This document shows positions 29,640 through 44,500 of a DNA stretch of 64,000 nucleotides, piece by piece; within the stretch, counting starts at the first letter, position 1, and the number at the start of each line of letters is the position of its first letter. Location of the stretch: NCBI GenBank assembly GCA_022414725.1, contig CM039466.1, positions 33,962,212 to 34,026,211 of the forward strand, in the 5' to 3' direction. Source of the stretch: Microglena sp. YARC. Taxonomy: Eukaryota > Chlorophyta > Chlorophyceae > Chlamydomonadales > Chlamydomonadaceae. Below the pieces are notes generated by a model. The model made no database searches. It was given only the letters and a program-made list of their open reading frames with translations, and was not told the DNA's origin. The translations under genes and the position numbers were made by a program.

Positions 29640-31498
29640 TCCTAAACCGTAAACCATAAACCATAAACATGTTGCTACACAGTTTTTAATGGTACTACCA
29701 ATTCAGTGCCGCACAAGAAAAGGTGTGACTCAAGCACTTGAGTTTCACATCAAGCGTTGCGTCACCGAAAGCCTGAAGCCCTAACATGGTCCCACACAGT
29801 TTTTAATAGTACTACCAATTCAATGCCACACAAACTAATGTGCTGCACAAGCACCTGCATTTCATATATTGCAGGTGCAGTATATGAAATGCACCTGCAT
29901 TAAAAAATGCAGGTGCATTAAAACAATGCAAATGTTTCACTCTACACAGTTTTTAATGGTATTATCAATTCAGTGCCATATCAAAAAAGCGGGCGACACC
30001 AGCACCTGTATTTCACACCAAGCATTGCGCCACCCAAATCCTAAACACAAACCTCCTAAACACCGTCCTACACAGTTTTCAATTGTTATGGTATGAAGTT
30101 GACATAGGCAGCGACACAAGCACCTGCATTTCACACCAAGCATTGCGCCACCCAAATCCTAAACACAAACCTCCTAAACACCGTCCTACACAGTTTTCAA
30201 TTGTTATGGTATGAAGTTGACATAGGCAGCGACACAAGCACCTGCATTTCACACCAAGCATTGCGCCACCCAAATCCTAAACACCGTACTACACAGGTTT
30301 CAATTGTTATGGTATGAAGTTGACATAGGCAGCGACACAAGCACCTGCATTTCACACCAAGCATTGCGCCACCCAAGTCCTTAACACAAACCCCCTAAAC
30401 ACGGTCCTACACAGTTTTCAATTGTTATGGTATGAAGTTGACATAGGCGGCGACACAAGCACCTGAGTTCCATGTTAAGTATTAGGCCACCCAAAGCCTA
30501 AACCCTAACCCCTACACATGGTCCTACACAGTTTTTAATGGTCATAGTATGAAATTGACATTGGTGGGTGACACAAGCGACTGAGATTCACATCAAGCAT
30601 TGCACCACCCAAAGCCTAAAAACTAACCACCAAGAAATGTTCATATACATTTTTTAATGGTACTATCAATTCAGTGCCGCATCAAAACAGCGTCGCATTT
30701 CACATCAAGCATTGCGCCACCCAAAGCCTAAAAACTAATCCCCTACACATGGTCCTACACGTTTTTTGATGGTCATGGTATTAAATTGACATTGGTGGGC
30801 GACACAAGCACCTGACTTCCACAAGTACTGCGCCACCCAAAGCCTGAACCCTAATCCCCTACACATGGTCCAACACAGTTTTTTATGGTCATGGTATCAA
30901 ATTGACTTTGGTGGGCGACACAAGCACCTGACTTCCACAAGTACTGCGCCACCCAAAGCCTGAACCCTAATCCCCTACACATGGTCCAACACAGTTTTTT
31001 ATGGTAATGGTATCAAATTAACTTTGGTGGGCGACACAAGCACCTGACTTCCACAAGTACTGCGCCACCCAAAGCCCGGACCCTAATCTCTACACATTGT
31101 CCTACACAGTTTTTGATGGTCATGGTATTAAATTGACATTGGCGGGCGACACAAGCAGCTGACTTCCACATCATGCACTGCGCCACCCAAAGCCTAAACC
31201 CTAAACATGGTCCCACACAGTTTTGAATGGTACTACCAATTCAGTGCCACATCAAAAGAGCATCGTATTTTACATCTAGCATTGCGCCTTGCGTATGTTT
31301 TTATGGCCGTGGTATTATATTGACTTAGGCGGGCTACACGAGCACCTGAGTTCCACATCAAGTTTTGCGCCTTGCGTAGTTTTTGATGGTCGTGGTATCA
31401 AATTGACTGAGGCGGGCTACACGAGCACCTGAGTTCCACATCAAGCGCTGCGCCACCCAAAGCTTAAACACTAACCCCCTAAACATATTCCTACACAG
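29640..31498. repeat. Array of acceptor-junction copies, about 110-120 bp unit, about 15 copies
   Basis: Units carry GGTCCTACACAG|TTTTTAATGG, then TCATGGTATGAAATTGACAT, GGGCGACACAAGCACCTGA, TTCCACATCAAGCATTGCGC, CACCCAAAGCCTAAACCCTA. The true junction at 31498 is ATTCCTACACAG|TTTATGATGG followed by TTACC. The CTACACAGTTT(A/T)(T/A)(A/G)ATGGT core shows the array derives from this acceptor and the first codons of the exon. Confidence 0.92.
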
Positions 31499-31618
31499 TT
31501 TATGATGGTTACCTTCATACGCGGAGATGTGGCTGATCCAGCTCTGCGCCACGACGTCTTAGCGACCTACGAACCAGAAAACACCACTGTCTATAACACC
31601 ACCAAGGAGCTTCTGAAG
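31499..31618 (+). CDS. FAD-linked lactone oxidase-like protein, exon
   Basis: FMMVTFIRGDVADPALRHDV, then LATYEPENTTVYNTTKELLK: 40 codons, phase 0 at both ends, acceptor CTACACAG, donor CTGAAG|GTTGGT. It follows WIPQNNQ and continues into DADYLHQLPLL. The first residues resemble the strand after the FW..P motif in this family. The rest is less conserved, so assignment rests mainly on frame, phase and position. Confidence 0.8.
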
Positions 31619-32101
31619 GTTGGTGTCCAGCTAGTATGTATGTATGTACGTATGTATGCGGGTATGTATGTTGTGTTTGTATGTGTCTGAAATTATGTAT
31701 GTATGCTGTGTATATATGCTGTGTATGTATGTGTTTATTTGTTTTTTCTGCAGGATGCGAATTACCTTTACCAGCTGCCTCCTCTGGGCAACGCAAATTT
31801 AAAATTTGTAATTTTGACCATAAGATCTGGCAGGATGTGGATTATCTTCACCAGCTGCCTCTGCTGTCCAACACAAACTTTAAAATAAACAAATAAACAA
31901 ATACAATTTTAATATTTGTCTACAGAATGCAGATTAACTTCACCAGATGCCTCTGCTGTCCAACACAACCTTTAAAATAAACAAATAAACAACTAAACAA
32001 ATACAGATTTGTCTACAGAATGCAGATTACATTCACCAGCTGTCTCTGCTGTCCTACACAAAATGTTACATTTTCAACTTTATATTTGTTTTTTTCTACA
32101 G
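31619..32101. repeat. Intron: (GTAT)n start, then four decoy acceptor/exon copies
   Basis: After the donor there is a TATGTATGTACG microsatellite. Copies of CTGCAG|GATGCGAATTACC, then TTTACCAGCTGCCTCC, have AG ending at 31753, 31833, 31925 and 32018. They keep 40-50 exon-like bases and then diverge. The true acceptor TTTCTACAG is at 32101. Confidence 0.92.
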
Positions 32102-32182
32102 GATGCGGATTACCTTCACCAACTTCCTCTGCTGGACAACACTAACTTCGACCCAGTCAGCGGTTTGAGTGAGATGTCCGAG
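32102..32182 (+). CDS. FAD-linked lactone oxidase-like protein, last exon visible
   Basis: DADYLHQLPLLDNTNFDPVS, then GLSEMSE: 27 codons, phase 0 at both ends, donor TCCGAG|GTGCGT. The C-terminal part expected in this family (ending in a conserved substrate-domain core) is not seen before the minisatellite and the gap, so the gene is incomplete in this window. Confidence 0.75.
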
Positions 32183-32510
32183 GTGCGTACCGTGATGGGT
32201 GGTGTGTATGGGGGGTGGGTTTGGGGTGCGGGTGTGGGGGGTTGGGTGTGGGTCTAGTGTGTGGTGCGGGCGGATTTTCTAGCAAGGACCCCCCAGGGCC
32301 CGAGTGTGTGTGTGGGTTTGTGTTTGTGCGTGCGTGTGTGGGGGGGAGATGGGGTGTGGGGTGTGTGTGTGTGGGTGTGTGTGTGTGGGGGGGGGGGGGG
32401 TCAAATCTTGCTGAGCTCCCTGCTCTCTCATAAATGGCACACGCTTGGCAACATCTGTATTGCCTTCCAGCCATATTTGTTTGTCACCATGCGTACCTTG
32501 ATAGGAATAC
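32183..32510. other. GT-rich intron start
   Basis: A (GGGTGTG)n-like stretch, then a short unique segment around 32400-32500 (GCTCCCTGCTCTCTCATAAA). No gene. Confidence 0.7.
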
Positions 32511-35500
32511 TGGGCACTTGGTTGGGTGGATGGTGGGTGGGTGGGTGGATGGATGATGACGGGTGGGTGGGTGGGTGGATGTTGGTGGATGAATTATAGT
32601 GGGTGGGTGTTGGTGTTGGCGGATGGATGATGGTGGGTGGATGGATGGATGCATGATGATGGGTGGGTGGGTGGGTGGTGGATGTATGTAGGTTGATAGA
32701 TGATGGGTGGGTGGGTGGTGGATGTATGTAGGTTGATAGATGATGATGGGTGGGTGGTGGATGTATGTAGGTTGATAGACGATGATGGTGGGTGGGTGGT
32801 GGATGTATGTAGGTTGATAGATGATGATGGGTGGGTGGTGGATGTATGTAGGTTGATAGATGATGATGATGGGTGATAGATGATGGTGGGTGGGTGGATG
32901 TATGTAGGTTGATAGATGATGATGGGGTGGGTGGGTGGATGTATGTAGGTTGATAGATGATGATGGTGGGTGGGTGGTGGATGTATGTAGGTTGATAGAT
33001 GATGATGGGTGGGTGGTGGATGTATGTAGGTTGATAGATGATGATGGTGGGTGGGTGGTGGATGTATGTAGGTTGATAGATGATGATGGGGTGGGTGGTG
33101 GATGTATGTAGGTTGATAGATGATGATGGTGGGTGGGTGGTGGATGTATGTAGGTTGATAGATGATGATGGGTGTGGTGGATGTGTGTGATGTATGGTGA
33201 TATGTATGATAGATGTGGTGGTGGGTGGTGGATGTATGTAGGTTGATAGCATGATGATGATGGGTGGTGGGTGGTGGATGTATGTAGGTGATAGATGATG
33301 ATGAATGTGTGGGTGGTGGATGTATGTAGGTTGATAGATGATGATGGGTGGTGGGTGGTGGATGTATGTAGGTTGATAGATGATGATGATGTGGGTGGTG
33401 GGTGGTGGATGTATGTAGGTTGATAGATGATGATGGGTGGGTGGGTGGTGGATGTATGTAGGTTGATAGATGATGATGGTGGGTGGGTGGTGGATGTATG
33501 TAGGTTGATAGATGATGATGGTGTGGGTGGTGGATGTATGTAGGTTGATAGATGATGATGGGTGGGTGGTGGTGGATGTATGTAGGTTGATAGATGATGA
33601 TGTGGGGTGGGTGGTGGATGTATGTAGGTTGATAGATGATGATGGGTGGGGTGGTGTGGTGGATGTATGTAGGTTGATAGATGATGATGGGTGGGTGGTG
33701 GATGTATGTAGGTTGATAGATGATGATGGTGGGTGGGTGGTGGATGTATGTAGGTTGATAGATGATGATGGGTGGGTGGGTGGTGGATGTATGTAGGTTG
33801 ATAGATGATGATGGTGGGTGGGTGGTGATGTATGTAGGTTGATAGATGATGATGGGTGGGTGGTGGATGTATGTAGGTTGATAGATGATGATGGTGGGTG
33901 GGTGGTGGATGTATGTAGGTTGATAGATGATGATGGTGTGGGTGGTGGATGTATGTAGGTTGATAGATGATGATGGGTGGGTGGGTGGTGGATGTATGTA
34001 GGTTGATAGATGATGATGGGTGGGTGGTGGATGTATGTAGGTTGATAGATGATGATGTGGGTGGGTGGTGGATGTATGTAGGTTGATAGATGATGATGGG
34101 TGGGTGGTGGATGTATGTAGGTTGATAGATGATGATGGTGGGTGGGTGGTGGATGTATGTAGGTTGATAGATGATGATGGTGGGTGGGTGGTGGATGTAT
34201 GTAGGTTGATAGATGATGGTGGGTGGGTGGTGGATGTATGTAGGTTGATAGATGATGATGGGTGGGTGGGTGGTGGTGGATGTATGTAGGTTGATAGATG
34301 ATGATGGGTGGTGGGTGAGTGGTATGTATGTAGGTTGATAGATGATGATGGGTGGGTGGGGTGGTGGATGTATGTAGTTGATAGATGATGATGGTGGGTG
34401 GGTGGTGGATGTATGTAGGTTGATAGATGATGATGGGTGGGTGGGTGGTGGGATGTTATGTAGGTTGATAGATGATGATGTATGGGTATGTATGTGGTTG
34501 ATGTGATGTAATAGATGATGATGATGGGTGATATATGTAGATAGATGATGATGATGTGGTATGTGGATGTATGTATGGTAGGTTGATAGATGATGATGGT
34601 GGGTGGGTGGTGGTGATTATGTATTGATTGATGTATAGATGATGATGGTGGGTGATGTATGTAGGTTGATAGATGATGATGGGTGGGTGGTGGGGATGTA
34701 TGTAGGTTGATAGATGATGATGGGTGGGTGGGTGGTGGATGTATGTAGGTTGATAATAGATGAATGATGGGTGGGTGGTGGATGTATGTGATGTATGTAG
34801 GTTGATAGATGATGATGGGGGTGGATGTATGTAGGTTGATAGATGATGTATGGGTGGATGAATGTGGTGGGGTGGTGGATGTATGTAGGTTGATAGATGA
34901 TGATGGTGGGTGTGAGTGGATGTATGTAGTTGATAGATGATGATGGGTGGTGGTGGATGTATGTAGGGTTGATAGATGATGATGGTGATAGAGGTGGGAT
35001 GTATGTAGGTTGATAGATGATGATGGTGGGTGTATGTAGTGATGTGGATGTATGTAGGTTGATAGATGATGATGGTGGGTGGGTGGTGGATGTATGTAGG
35101 TTGATAGATGATGATGGGTGGGTGGGTGGTGGATGTATGTAGGTTGATAGATGATGATGGGTGGGTGGGTGGTGGATGTATGTAGGTTGATAGATGATGG
35201 GTGGGTGGGTGGTGGATGTATGTAGGTTGATAGATGATGATGGGGTGGGTGGTGTGTATGTGGTTATGATATGGGTGGGTGGGTGGTGGAGTATTTAGTT
35301 GATAGATGATGATGGTGGGGGTGGTGGAATGTATGTAGGTGATAGATGATGATGATGGGTGGGTGGTGGTGGATGTAATGTAGGTTGATAGATGATGATG
35401 GTGGGGTGGGTGGTTGGTGGATGTATGTTAGGTTGATAGATGATGATGGGTGGGTGGTGGGATGTATGTAGGTTGATAGATGATGATGGTGGGGTGGTGG

Positions 35501-38500
35501 ATGGTATGTAGGTTGATAGATGATGATGGTGTTGATGTATGTAGGTGATAGATGATGATGGTGGGTGGTGGTGGATGTATGTAAGGTTGATAGATGATGA
35601 TGGTGGGTGGGTGGTGGATGTATGTAGGTTGATAGATGATGATGGTGGGGTGGTGGATGTATGTAGGTTGATAGATGATGATGGGTGGGTGGTGGATGTA
35701 TGTAGGTTGATAGATGATGATGGGTGGGTGGGTGGATGTTATGTAGGTTGAATAGATGATGATGGGTGGGTGGGTGGTGGATGTATGTAGGTTGATAGAT
35801 GATGATGGTGTGGGTGGGTGGTGGATGTATGTAGGTTGATAGATGATGATGGGTGGGTGTATGTGGTGATGTATGTAGGTTGATAGATGATGTATGTAGG
35901 TGGATGATGGGGGTGGTGGTGGATGTATGTAGGTTGATAGATGATGATGGGTGGGTGGGTGGTGGATGTATGTAGGTTGATAGATGATGATGGGTGGGTG
36001 GGTGGTGGATGTATGTAGGTTGATAGATGATGAATGATGGTGTGGGTGGTGGATTATGAGGTTGTAGTGATTGGGTTGATAGATGATGATGGGGGTGGGT
36101 GGGTGGTGTATGTGTATGTATGTGAGTGTGGGTGATGTATGTATGATGATGAATGATGTGGATGGGTGGTGGATGTATGTAGGTTGATAGATGATGGTGG
36201 ATGTATGGTGGGTGGGTGGGTGGATGTATGTAGGTTGATAGATGATGATGGTGGGTGGTGGTGGGTGGTGGATGTATGTAGGTTGATAGAATGATGATGG
36301 GTGGGTGGGTGGTGGATTATGTAGGTTGATAGATGATGATGGGTGGGTGGGTGGTGGTTGATGTATGTGGGTGGGTGTGGTGGAGGTTTGATAGATGATG
36401 GGTGGTGCGTGGTGGATGTATGGGTTGATGATGATGGGTGGGTGGTGGATGTATGTAGGTTGATAGATGATGATGGGTGGATGGGTGGTGGATGTATGTA
36501 GGTTGATAGATGATGATGGGTGGGTGGGTGGTGGATGTATGTAGGTTGATAGATGATGATGGGTGGGTGGTGGTGGATGTATGTAGGTTGATAGATGATG
36601 ATGGTGGGTGGGTGGTGGATGTATGTAGGTTGATAGATGATGATGGGGGTGGGTGTGGTGGTGGATGTATGTAGGTTGATAGATGATGATGGTGGGTGGG
36701 TGGGTGGTGGATGTATGTAGGTTGATAGATGATGATGGGTGGGTGGGTGGTGGATGTATGTAGGTTGATAGATGATGATGGGTGGGTGGTGGGGTGGTGG
36801 ATGTATGTAGGTTGATAGATGATGATGGGTGGGTGGGTGGTGGATGTATGTAGGTTGATAGATGATGATGGGTGGTGGGTGGTGGATGTATGTAGGTTGA
36901 TAGATGATGATGGTGGGTGGGTGGTGGATGTATGTAGGTTGATAGATGATGATGGGTGGGTGGGTGGTGGATGTATGTAGGTTGATAGATGATGATGGGT
37001 GGGTGGGTGGTGGATGTATGTAGGTTGATAGATGATGATGGGTGGGTGGGTGGGTGGTGGATGTAATGTAGGTTGAGATGGGTGATGTAGTATGATGATG
37101 GGTGGGTGGGTGGTGGATGTATGTAGGTTGATAGATGATTGATGGTGGGGTGGGTGTGGATGTATTGATGAATGTGGGTGGTGTGTATGTGGATGTATGT
37201 AGTATGTTGATAGATGATGATGGTGGGTGGGTGGGTGGATATGTATGTAGGTTGATAGATGATGATGGGTGGGTGGGTTGGATGGTGGGTGGTGGATGTA
37301 TGGTATAGATGATATGATGGGTGGGTGGATGTTGATGGTAGATGATGATGATGTGGGTGGGTGGATGATGGTGGTTTGATGGATGGTGGATGTATGTGTG
37401 GTGATGTGATGGTGGGTGTGGATGTATAGGTTGATGATGATGATGGTGTGGGTGGTGATGTATGTAGGTTGGTTGATAGATGTGATGATGTGGGTGGGTG
37501 GTGGATGTATGTTAGGTTGATAATGATGATGTGTGGGTGGTGGATGTATGTAGGTTTGATAGATGATGATGGTGGGTGTGTATGGTGGTGGATGTATGTG
37601 GTTGATAGATGATGATGGTGAGTGGGTGGTGGATGTATGTAGGTTTGATAGATTTGATGATGGTGGGTGGGTGGTGGATTTGTATGTGAGGTTGATAGAT
37701 GATGATGCTGGGTGGGTGGTTGGTTGGATATGTAGGTTGATAGATGATGATGGTGGGTGGGTGGTGGATGTATGTAGGTTGATAGATGATGATGTTGGGT
37801 GGTGGATGTATGTAGATGATATGATGATGATGGGTGGTGGGTGGTGATGTAGTAGGTTGATAGATGATGAGGGTGGGTGGGGTGGTGGAATGTAATAAGA
37901 TAATGGTTGATGTATGTAGGTTTGATAGATGATGATGGTGGGTGGGTGGTGGATGTATGTAGGTTGATAGATGATGATGGGTGGTAGTGGGTGGTGGATG
38001 TATGTAGGTTGATAGATGATGTGATGGTGGGTGGGTGGTGGATGTATGTAGGTTGATAGCATGATGTGGGTGGGGTAAGGTGATTAGATGATGATGGGAA
38101 TGGGTGGTGGATGTATGTAGGTTGATAGATGATGATTGGGTGGGTGGATGGTGGATGTATGTAGGTTGATAGATAAATGATGATTGGTGGGTGGGTGGTG
38201 GATGTATGTAGGTTGATAGATGATGATGGGGGTGAGGTGGTGGATGTATGTAGGTGATAGATGATGATGTGGGGTGGTGGATGTATGTAGGTGGATTGAA
38301 ATGGGTGATAGATGATGTGATGGATGTATAGGTTGATAGGATGATGTATGTAGGTTGATAGATGATGATGTGGGTGGGTGGTGATGATGTAGGTTGATAG
38401 ATGATGACGTGGGTGGGTGGTGGATGTATGTAGGTTGATAGATGATGATGGGTGGGTGGTGATGGGTGGACGTGGTGGTGGTGGTGGGATGTATGTAGGT

Positions 38501-41500
38501 GATAGATGATGATGGTGGGTGGGTGGTGGATGTAATGTAGGTTGATAGATGATGATGGGTGGGTGGTGTGGATGTATGTAGGTTGATAGATGATGATGGG
38601 GGTGGGTTGGTGGATGTATGTATGTAGGTTGATAGATGATGAATAATGATGGTTGGGTGGTGTGGATGTTGATAATGATGATGGGGTGGGTGGGTGGATG
38701 TATGTATGATATGGGTGGGGTGTGTATGTATGTAGGTTGATAGATGATGATGGGTGGGTGGTGGATGTATGTAGGTTGATAGATGATGATGGGTGGGTGG
38801 TGTGGATGATGTATGGGTTTGATAGATGATGTGGGTGGGTGGTGGATGTATGTAGGTTGATAGATGAAATGATATGTGCGGTGGTGGATGTATGTAGGTT
38901 GATAGTGATGAATGTATGCTAGTTGATTGAATGATGATGGGTGGGTGGGTGGTGGATGTATGTAGGTTGATAGATGATGATGGTGGGTGGTGGATGTGTA
39001 GGTTGGGTGGGTGGATGTATGTAGGTTGATAGATGATGATGGGTGGGTGGTGGATGTATGTAGGTTTGATAGGAATGATGACTGATGGGTGGGTGGTGGT
39101 GGGATGTATGTGGTTGATATGATGATGATGGGGTGGGTGGTGGATGTATGTAGGTTGATAGATGATGATGGGTGGGTGGGGTGGATGTATGTAGGTTGAT
39201 AGATGATGATGGTGGGGTGGGTGGTGGATGTATGTAGGTTGATAGATGATGATGGGTGGGTGGGTGGAGGTTGATGTATGTAGGTTGATAGATGATGATG
39301 GGGTGGGTGGGTGGTGGATTGTATGTAGGTTGATAGATGATGATGGGTGGGTGGTGGGTGGTGGATGTTATGTTAGGTTGATAGATGATGGATGGGGGTG
39401 GGCGGTGGTGGATGTATGTAGGTTGATATATGTATGTTTGATAGATGATGATGGTGGGTGGGTGGTGGATGTATGTAGGTGATAGATGATGATGGGTGGG
39501 TGGGTGGTGGATGTATGTAGGTTGAATAGATGATGATGGGTGGGGTGGTGGTGGATGTATGTAGTTGATAGATGATGATGGTGGGTGGGTGGTGGATTAT
39601 GTAAGGTTGATAGAGTGATGATGGTGGGTGGGTGGTGGATGTATGTAGGTTGATAGATGAGATGGGTGGGTGGTGGGATGTATGTATTGATGATGGGTGG
39701 GTGGGTGGTGGGTATGTAGGTTGATAGATGATGATGGTGGGTGGGTGGTGGATGTATGTAGGTTGATAGATGATGATGGGTGGGTGGGTGTGTGTTGATG
39801 ATGTGGGTGGGTTGTATGTAGTTGATAGATGATGATGGTGGTGCCGGGTGGGGGTGGTGGATGTATGATGATGTGGTGGATGGGGTTGGATGTATGTAGG
39901 TTGATATGTGGGTCGGTGGTGTGGTGGGTGGTGGATGTGGTGATAGATGATGATGGTGGGTGGGTGGATGTATGTAGGATAGAACGTGATGGGTGGGGTG
40001 GGTGGTGGAGATGATGCTGGGTGGTGGTGGGTGGATGTATGTAGGTTTGATAGATGATGAAATGGGTGGGTGGGTGGTGGATGTATGTAGGTTGATAGAT
40101 GATGATGGTGGGTGGCGGGTGGGTGGATGTATGAAAAATAGGTGGGGGGTGATAGCAGTGATGATGGTGGGTGGGTGGTGGATGTATGTAGTTGATAGAT
40201 GATGGTGGGTGGGTGCTGGGATGTATGTAGGTTTGATAGATGATGATGTGATGATGGTGCGTGGTGGATGTATGTAGGTTGATAGATGATGATGGGTGGC
40301 GTGGGTGGTGGATGTATGTAGTTTGATAGATGATGCAATGGGTGGGTGGTGGATGTATGCTAGGTTGATAGATGAAAGATGGGTTGGGCTGGGTGGGGAT
40401 GTATGTAGGTTGATAGATGATGATGAGTGGGTGGGTGGTGGATGTATGCTAGGTTGATAGATGATGAGGTGGGTGGTGGTGGATGTATGTAGGTTGATAG
40501 ATGATGTGGGTAAGTGGGTGGGTGGGCGTGATTAAGTGGATGTGCGGTGGTGATGTATGGTTGCGATAGATAGACGGGTGGGTGCGGTGGTGGTGTATGC
40601 TGGGTGGGTGGGTGGTGGATGTATGTAGTAGTTGGGTGGGTGGTGATAGATGATGATGGCGTGGGTGGTGGATGGGTGGTGGGTGGGTGGTGGATGTATG
40701 TAGGCTTGATAGATGATGATGGTGGGTGGGTTGGTGCGGGTTGATAGATGTGATGGGTGGGTGGGTGGTGGATGTATGTAGGTTTGATAGATGATGATGG
40801 TGGGTGGTGGATGTATGTAGGTTGATAGATGATGACGTGGTGTGGTGGTGCGATGGGTGGGTGGCAGTGGGCTGGTGCGATGTATGTGGGTGGGTGGGTG
40901 GTAGGTTTGATAGATGATGGGTGGGTTGGGTGGCTGGGTGGGTGGTGGGGGGTGGGTTGGTGGGATGTATGTAGGTTTGATAGATTATGAGTGGGTGGGT
41001 GGTGGATGTGGTTGTGGGGTGGGTGGGTGTGGATGTTTATGTAGGTTGATAGATGATGATGGGTGGGTGGTGGATGTATGTAGGTTGATAGATGATGAGC
41101 AGGATGGGTGGGTGGGTGGTGGATGTATGTAGGTTGATAGATGATGATGGGTGGGTGGTGTGGTGGATGTATGTAGGTGATAGATGATGATGGGTGGGTG
41201 GTGTAATGTAGGTTGATAGATGGAGATGGGGGTGGGTGGTGGATGTAAGGTTGATACGATGATGTTAGGTATGGGGTGGCGTGGCGGTGTGCATGGGTGG
41301 TGGATGTATGTAGGTTGATAGATGATGATGGGTGGGTGGGTGTGGAGTATGTAGGTTGATAGATGATGATGGTGGGTGGTGTGGTGGATGTATGTAGGTT
41401 GATAGATGATATGGGCGTGGGTGGTGGTGGATGTATGTAGTAGATGAGATGATGGGTGGGTGGGTGGTGGATGTATGTAGGTTGATAGATGATGATGGGT

Positions 41501-44500
41501 ATGTTATGTAGGTTGATAGATGATGGGTGGTGTCGATGTATGTAGCGTTGATAGATGATGATGGTGGGTGGGTGGTGTATTAGTGTTATAGATGACCCCG
41601 AGGGTGGGTGGGTGGTGGGTGTGGATGTAGGTGTAGTTGATGATGTTGTGTGGGTGGGTGGTGGATGTATGTAGGTGTATAATGATGATGTGTGGGTGGG
41701 TGGTGGATGTATGTAGGTTGATAGATGATGATGGTGGGTGGAGTGTATGGAATATGATGGTGGGTGGGTGGTGGGACTAGATGTTGATGAATGAGGGTGG
41801 GTGGTTGGTGGAATGTATGGTAGGTTGTAGATGATGATGGTGGCTGGGTGGTGGATGTGTAGGGGATCAGATGATGATGGTGGATGGGTGAATAGATGTA
41901 TGTAGGTTGATAGATGATGATGGTGTGGTGGGTGGTGGATGTATGAGGTGATAGAATGATGATGGGTGGGTGGTGGATGTATGTAGGTTGATAGATGATG
42001 ATGGTGGGTGGGTGGGTGGATGTATGTAGGTTGATAGATGATGGTCGGGTGGGTGGTCTGTGGTGGATGTATGTGGTTAATAGTATGGAGTATGGAGGGT
42101 GATAGTGATATGGGTGGGTGGTGGATTATGTAGGATTGTTGATGAATGGTGGGTGGTGGTGGATGTATGTAGATTGTAGATGATGATGGGTGGGTGGGTG
42201 GGTGGTGGAGTGTAATGTTAGGTTGATAGATGATGATGGCGGTGGGTGGTGATGTATGTAGTTGAGTAGATGGATGTATGATTGATATGTAGATAGATGA
42301 TGATTAGTGGGTGGGTGTAATGTGGACGATGTATGTATGTCAGGTTGATAGACGATGATGATGGTGGGTGGGTGGTGGATGTATGTAGGTTGATAGATGG
42401 ATGATGGTGGGTGTGGTGGTGGATTATGTAGTGATAGATGAGAATTGGTGGGTGGGGTGGTGGATGTATGATGATGGATGGTGGGGGTGGGTGTGTATGT
42501 AGGTTGGATGAATGTATGAGTAGGTTTGGGTGGGTGGTTGGATAATGATGATGGGGTGGGTGGGTTGGATAAAAAATTGGGTGATGGTGGGTGGTGGATC
42601 TGTATAGTGATGAATATTGTAGCCGTTGATAGATGAGATGATGGGTGGTGGTGGATGTTTGTAGGTTGATAGAATGATGATGGGTGGGTGGGTGGTGGAT
42701 GTATGTAGGTTGAAGATTTATGATGGTGGGTGGTGGATGGTATGTAGGTTGATAGATGATGATGGTGGGTTGGGTGGGTGGTGGATGTATGTAGGTTGAT
42801 AGAATGATGATTGGGTGGGTGGTTGGCTGTATGGAGATGTTGATGATGGATGGGTGGGTGGTGGTGGGGATGTATGTAGGTTGATAGATGATGGGTGAGT
42901 GGTGGTTGGATGTATGTAGGTTGATAGATGATGATGGTGGGTGGGTGGTGGATGTATGGAGTTGGGTGGTTGGATAGTAGGTTGATAGACTGATGTGGGT
43001 GGGGTGGTGGATGTATGTAGGTTGATAGATGATGATGGGTGGGTGGTGGATGTATGTAGGTTGATAGATGATGATGGGTGGGTGGGTGGTGGATGTATGT
43101 AGGTTGATAGATGATGGGTGGGTGGTGAATGTCGTGGGTGGTGCGATATGTTGATAGATGATGTATGTGTAGGGATATGATGTGGATATGTAGGTGATGA
43201 TTGATCATGGTGTGGGTGCTGGTGGAATGTGTAGATAGTGATGATGGTGGGTGGTGGAATGGTATGGATATGGGGTGGTGGATATGGGTTGCATAGATTG
43301 ATGGATGGGTAGTATGTAGGTTTGATAGATGATGATGGGTGGGTCGGGTGGTGGTAGGGTAAGGATGTGGGTGGGTGGTGAGTGGATTAATTATGTAGGT
43401 TGATAGATGGGTGGTGGGTGCGTGTGTATTGCGTTGTAGACTGGGTTTGGTGGGTGGTGTATGATGAATGATGATGGTGGGTGCGGTTTGATGTATTGCT
43501 ATGTAGGTTGGACGATGATGGGTAATGTATGTAGGTTTGGAGATGATGATGGTGGGTGGGTGGATGTATGTAGGTTGATAGATGATGTGGGTATGGTGGT
43601 GACCCGTGTATGTGGTCTGTGTCATTAGATGGTGATGGGTGGGGTGGGGTGGTGGATGGTATGTAGCGTTGGATGATGATGGTATGTACCATCATGATGA
43701 ATATGATAGTGGTGGAGTAGGTTGCTAGATGGATGGGGTGGATGTGATGTGGAGTTGATATGTAGGTGATGATGGGTGGATGTGTCGGTGGGTGGATGTA
43801 TGTAGGTTGATGTGGATGGGTGGGGTGGTGGATGTATGTAGTTTTGATAGATGATGATGGGTGGGTGGTGGATGTTAAGTAGGGTATGTAGGTTGATAGA
43901 ATGATGATGGTGGGTGGGTGGTGGATGTATGTAGGTTGATAGATGATGTGGGTGGGTGGTGGTGATGTATGTTAGTTTGATAGATGATGAATGGGTGGGG
44001 TGGGGTGGTGGATGTATGTAGGTTGATAGATGATGATGGGGGTGAGTGGTGGATGTATGTAGGTGATAATGATGATGGGGGTGGGTGGTGGATGTATGGA
44101 GGTTGATAGAATGATGATGCTGGGTGGGTGATGGATGTATGGTAGGTTGATAGATGATGATGGTGGGTGGGTGGTGGGATGTATTGTAGGTTGATAGATG
44201 AATGATGGGTGGGTGGGTGGTGGGATGTATGTAGGTTGATAGATGTGATTGGGTGGGGTGGTGGATGTATGTAGGTTGCTAGATGATGATGGGTGGGTGG
44301 GTGGTGGATGTATGTAGGTTGATTGATGCTGAGATGGGCGGGTGGGTTGGTGGTGTACGGTGATAGTTGATAGGGTGCATGTAGAGTGCGCTGGGTGGTG
44401 GACGATGTCGTTGATAGATGATGTGTGTGGGTGGGTGTGGAGATGGTAGGCTGATAGATTGATGATGGGTGGGTGGGTGGAGATGGGATGTAGGTTGCTA

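Noticed and set aside
29640..31498. CRISPR-like impression from regularly spaced repeats (also at 19300-20700 and 21166-21740)
   Set aside because: Whole units are repeated with no unique spacers, the host is a eukaryote with introns, and the units match a neighbouring splice acceptor.
36317..38062. 581-codon minus-strand open frame (His/Pro/Thr-rich), and similar frames at 42126-43625, 43875-45269 and 39373-40338
   Set aside because: They are translations of the 39-44 bp minisatellite unit (HHPPTHHHLSTYIHPPP-type). No promoter, splice or domain evidence supports them, and frames break wherever indels occur.
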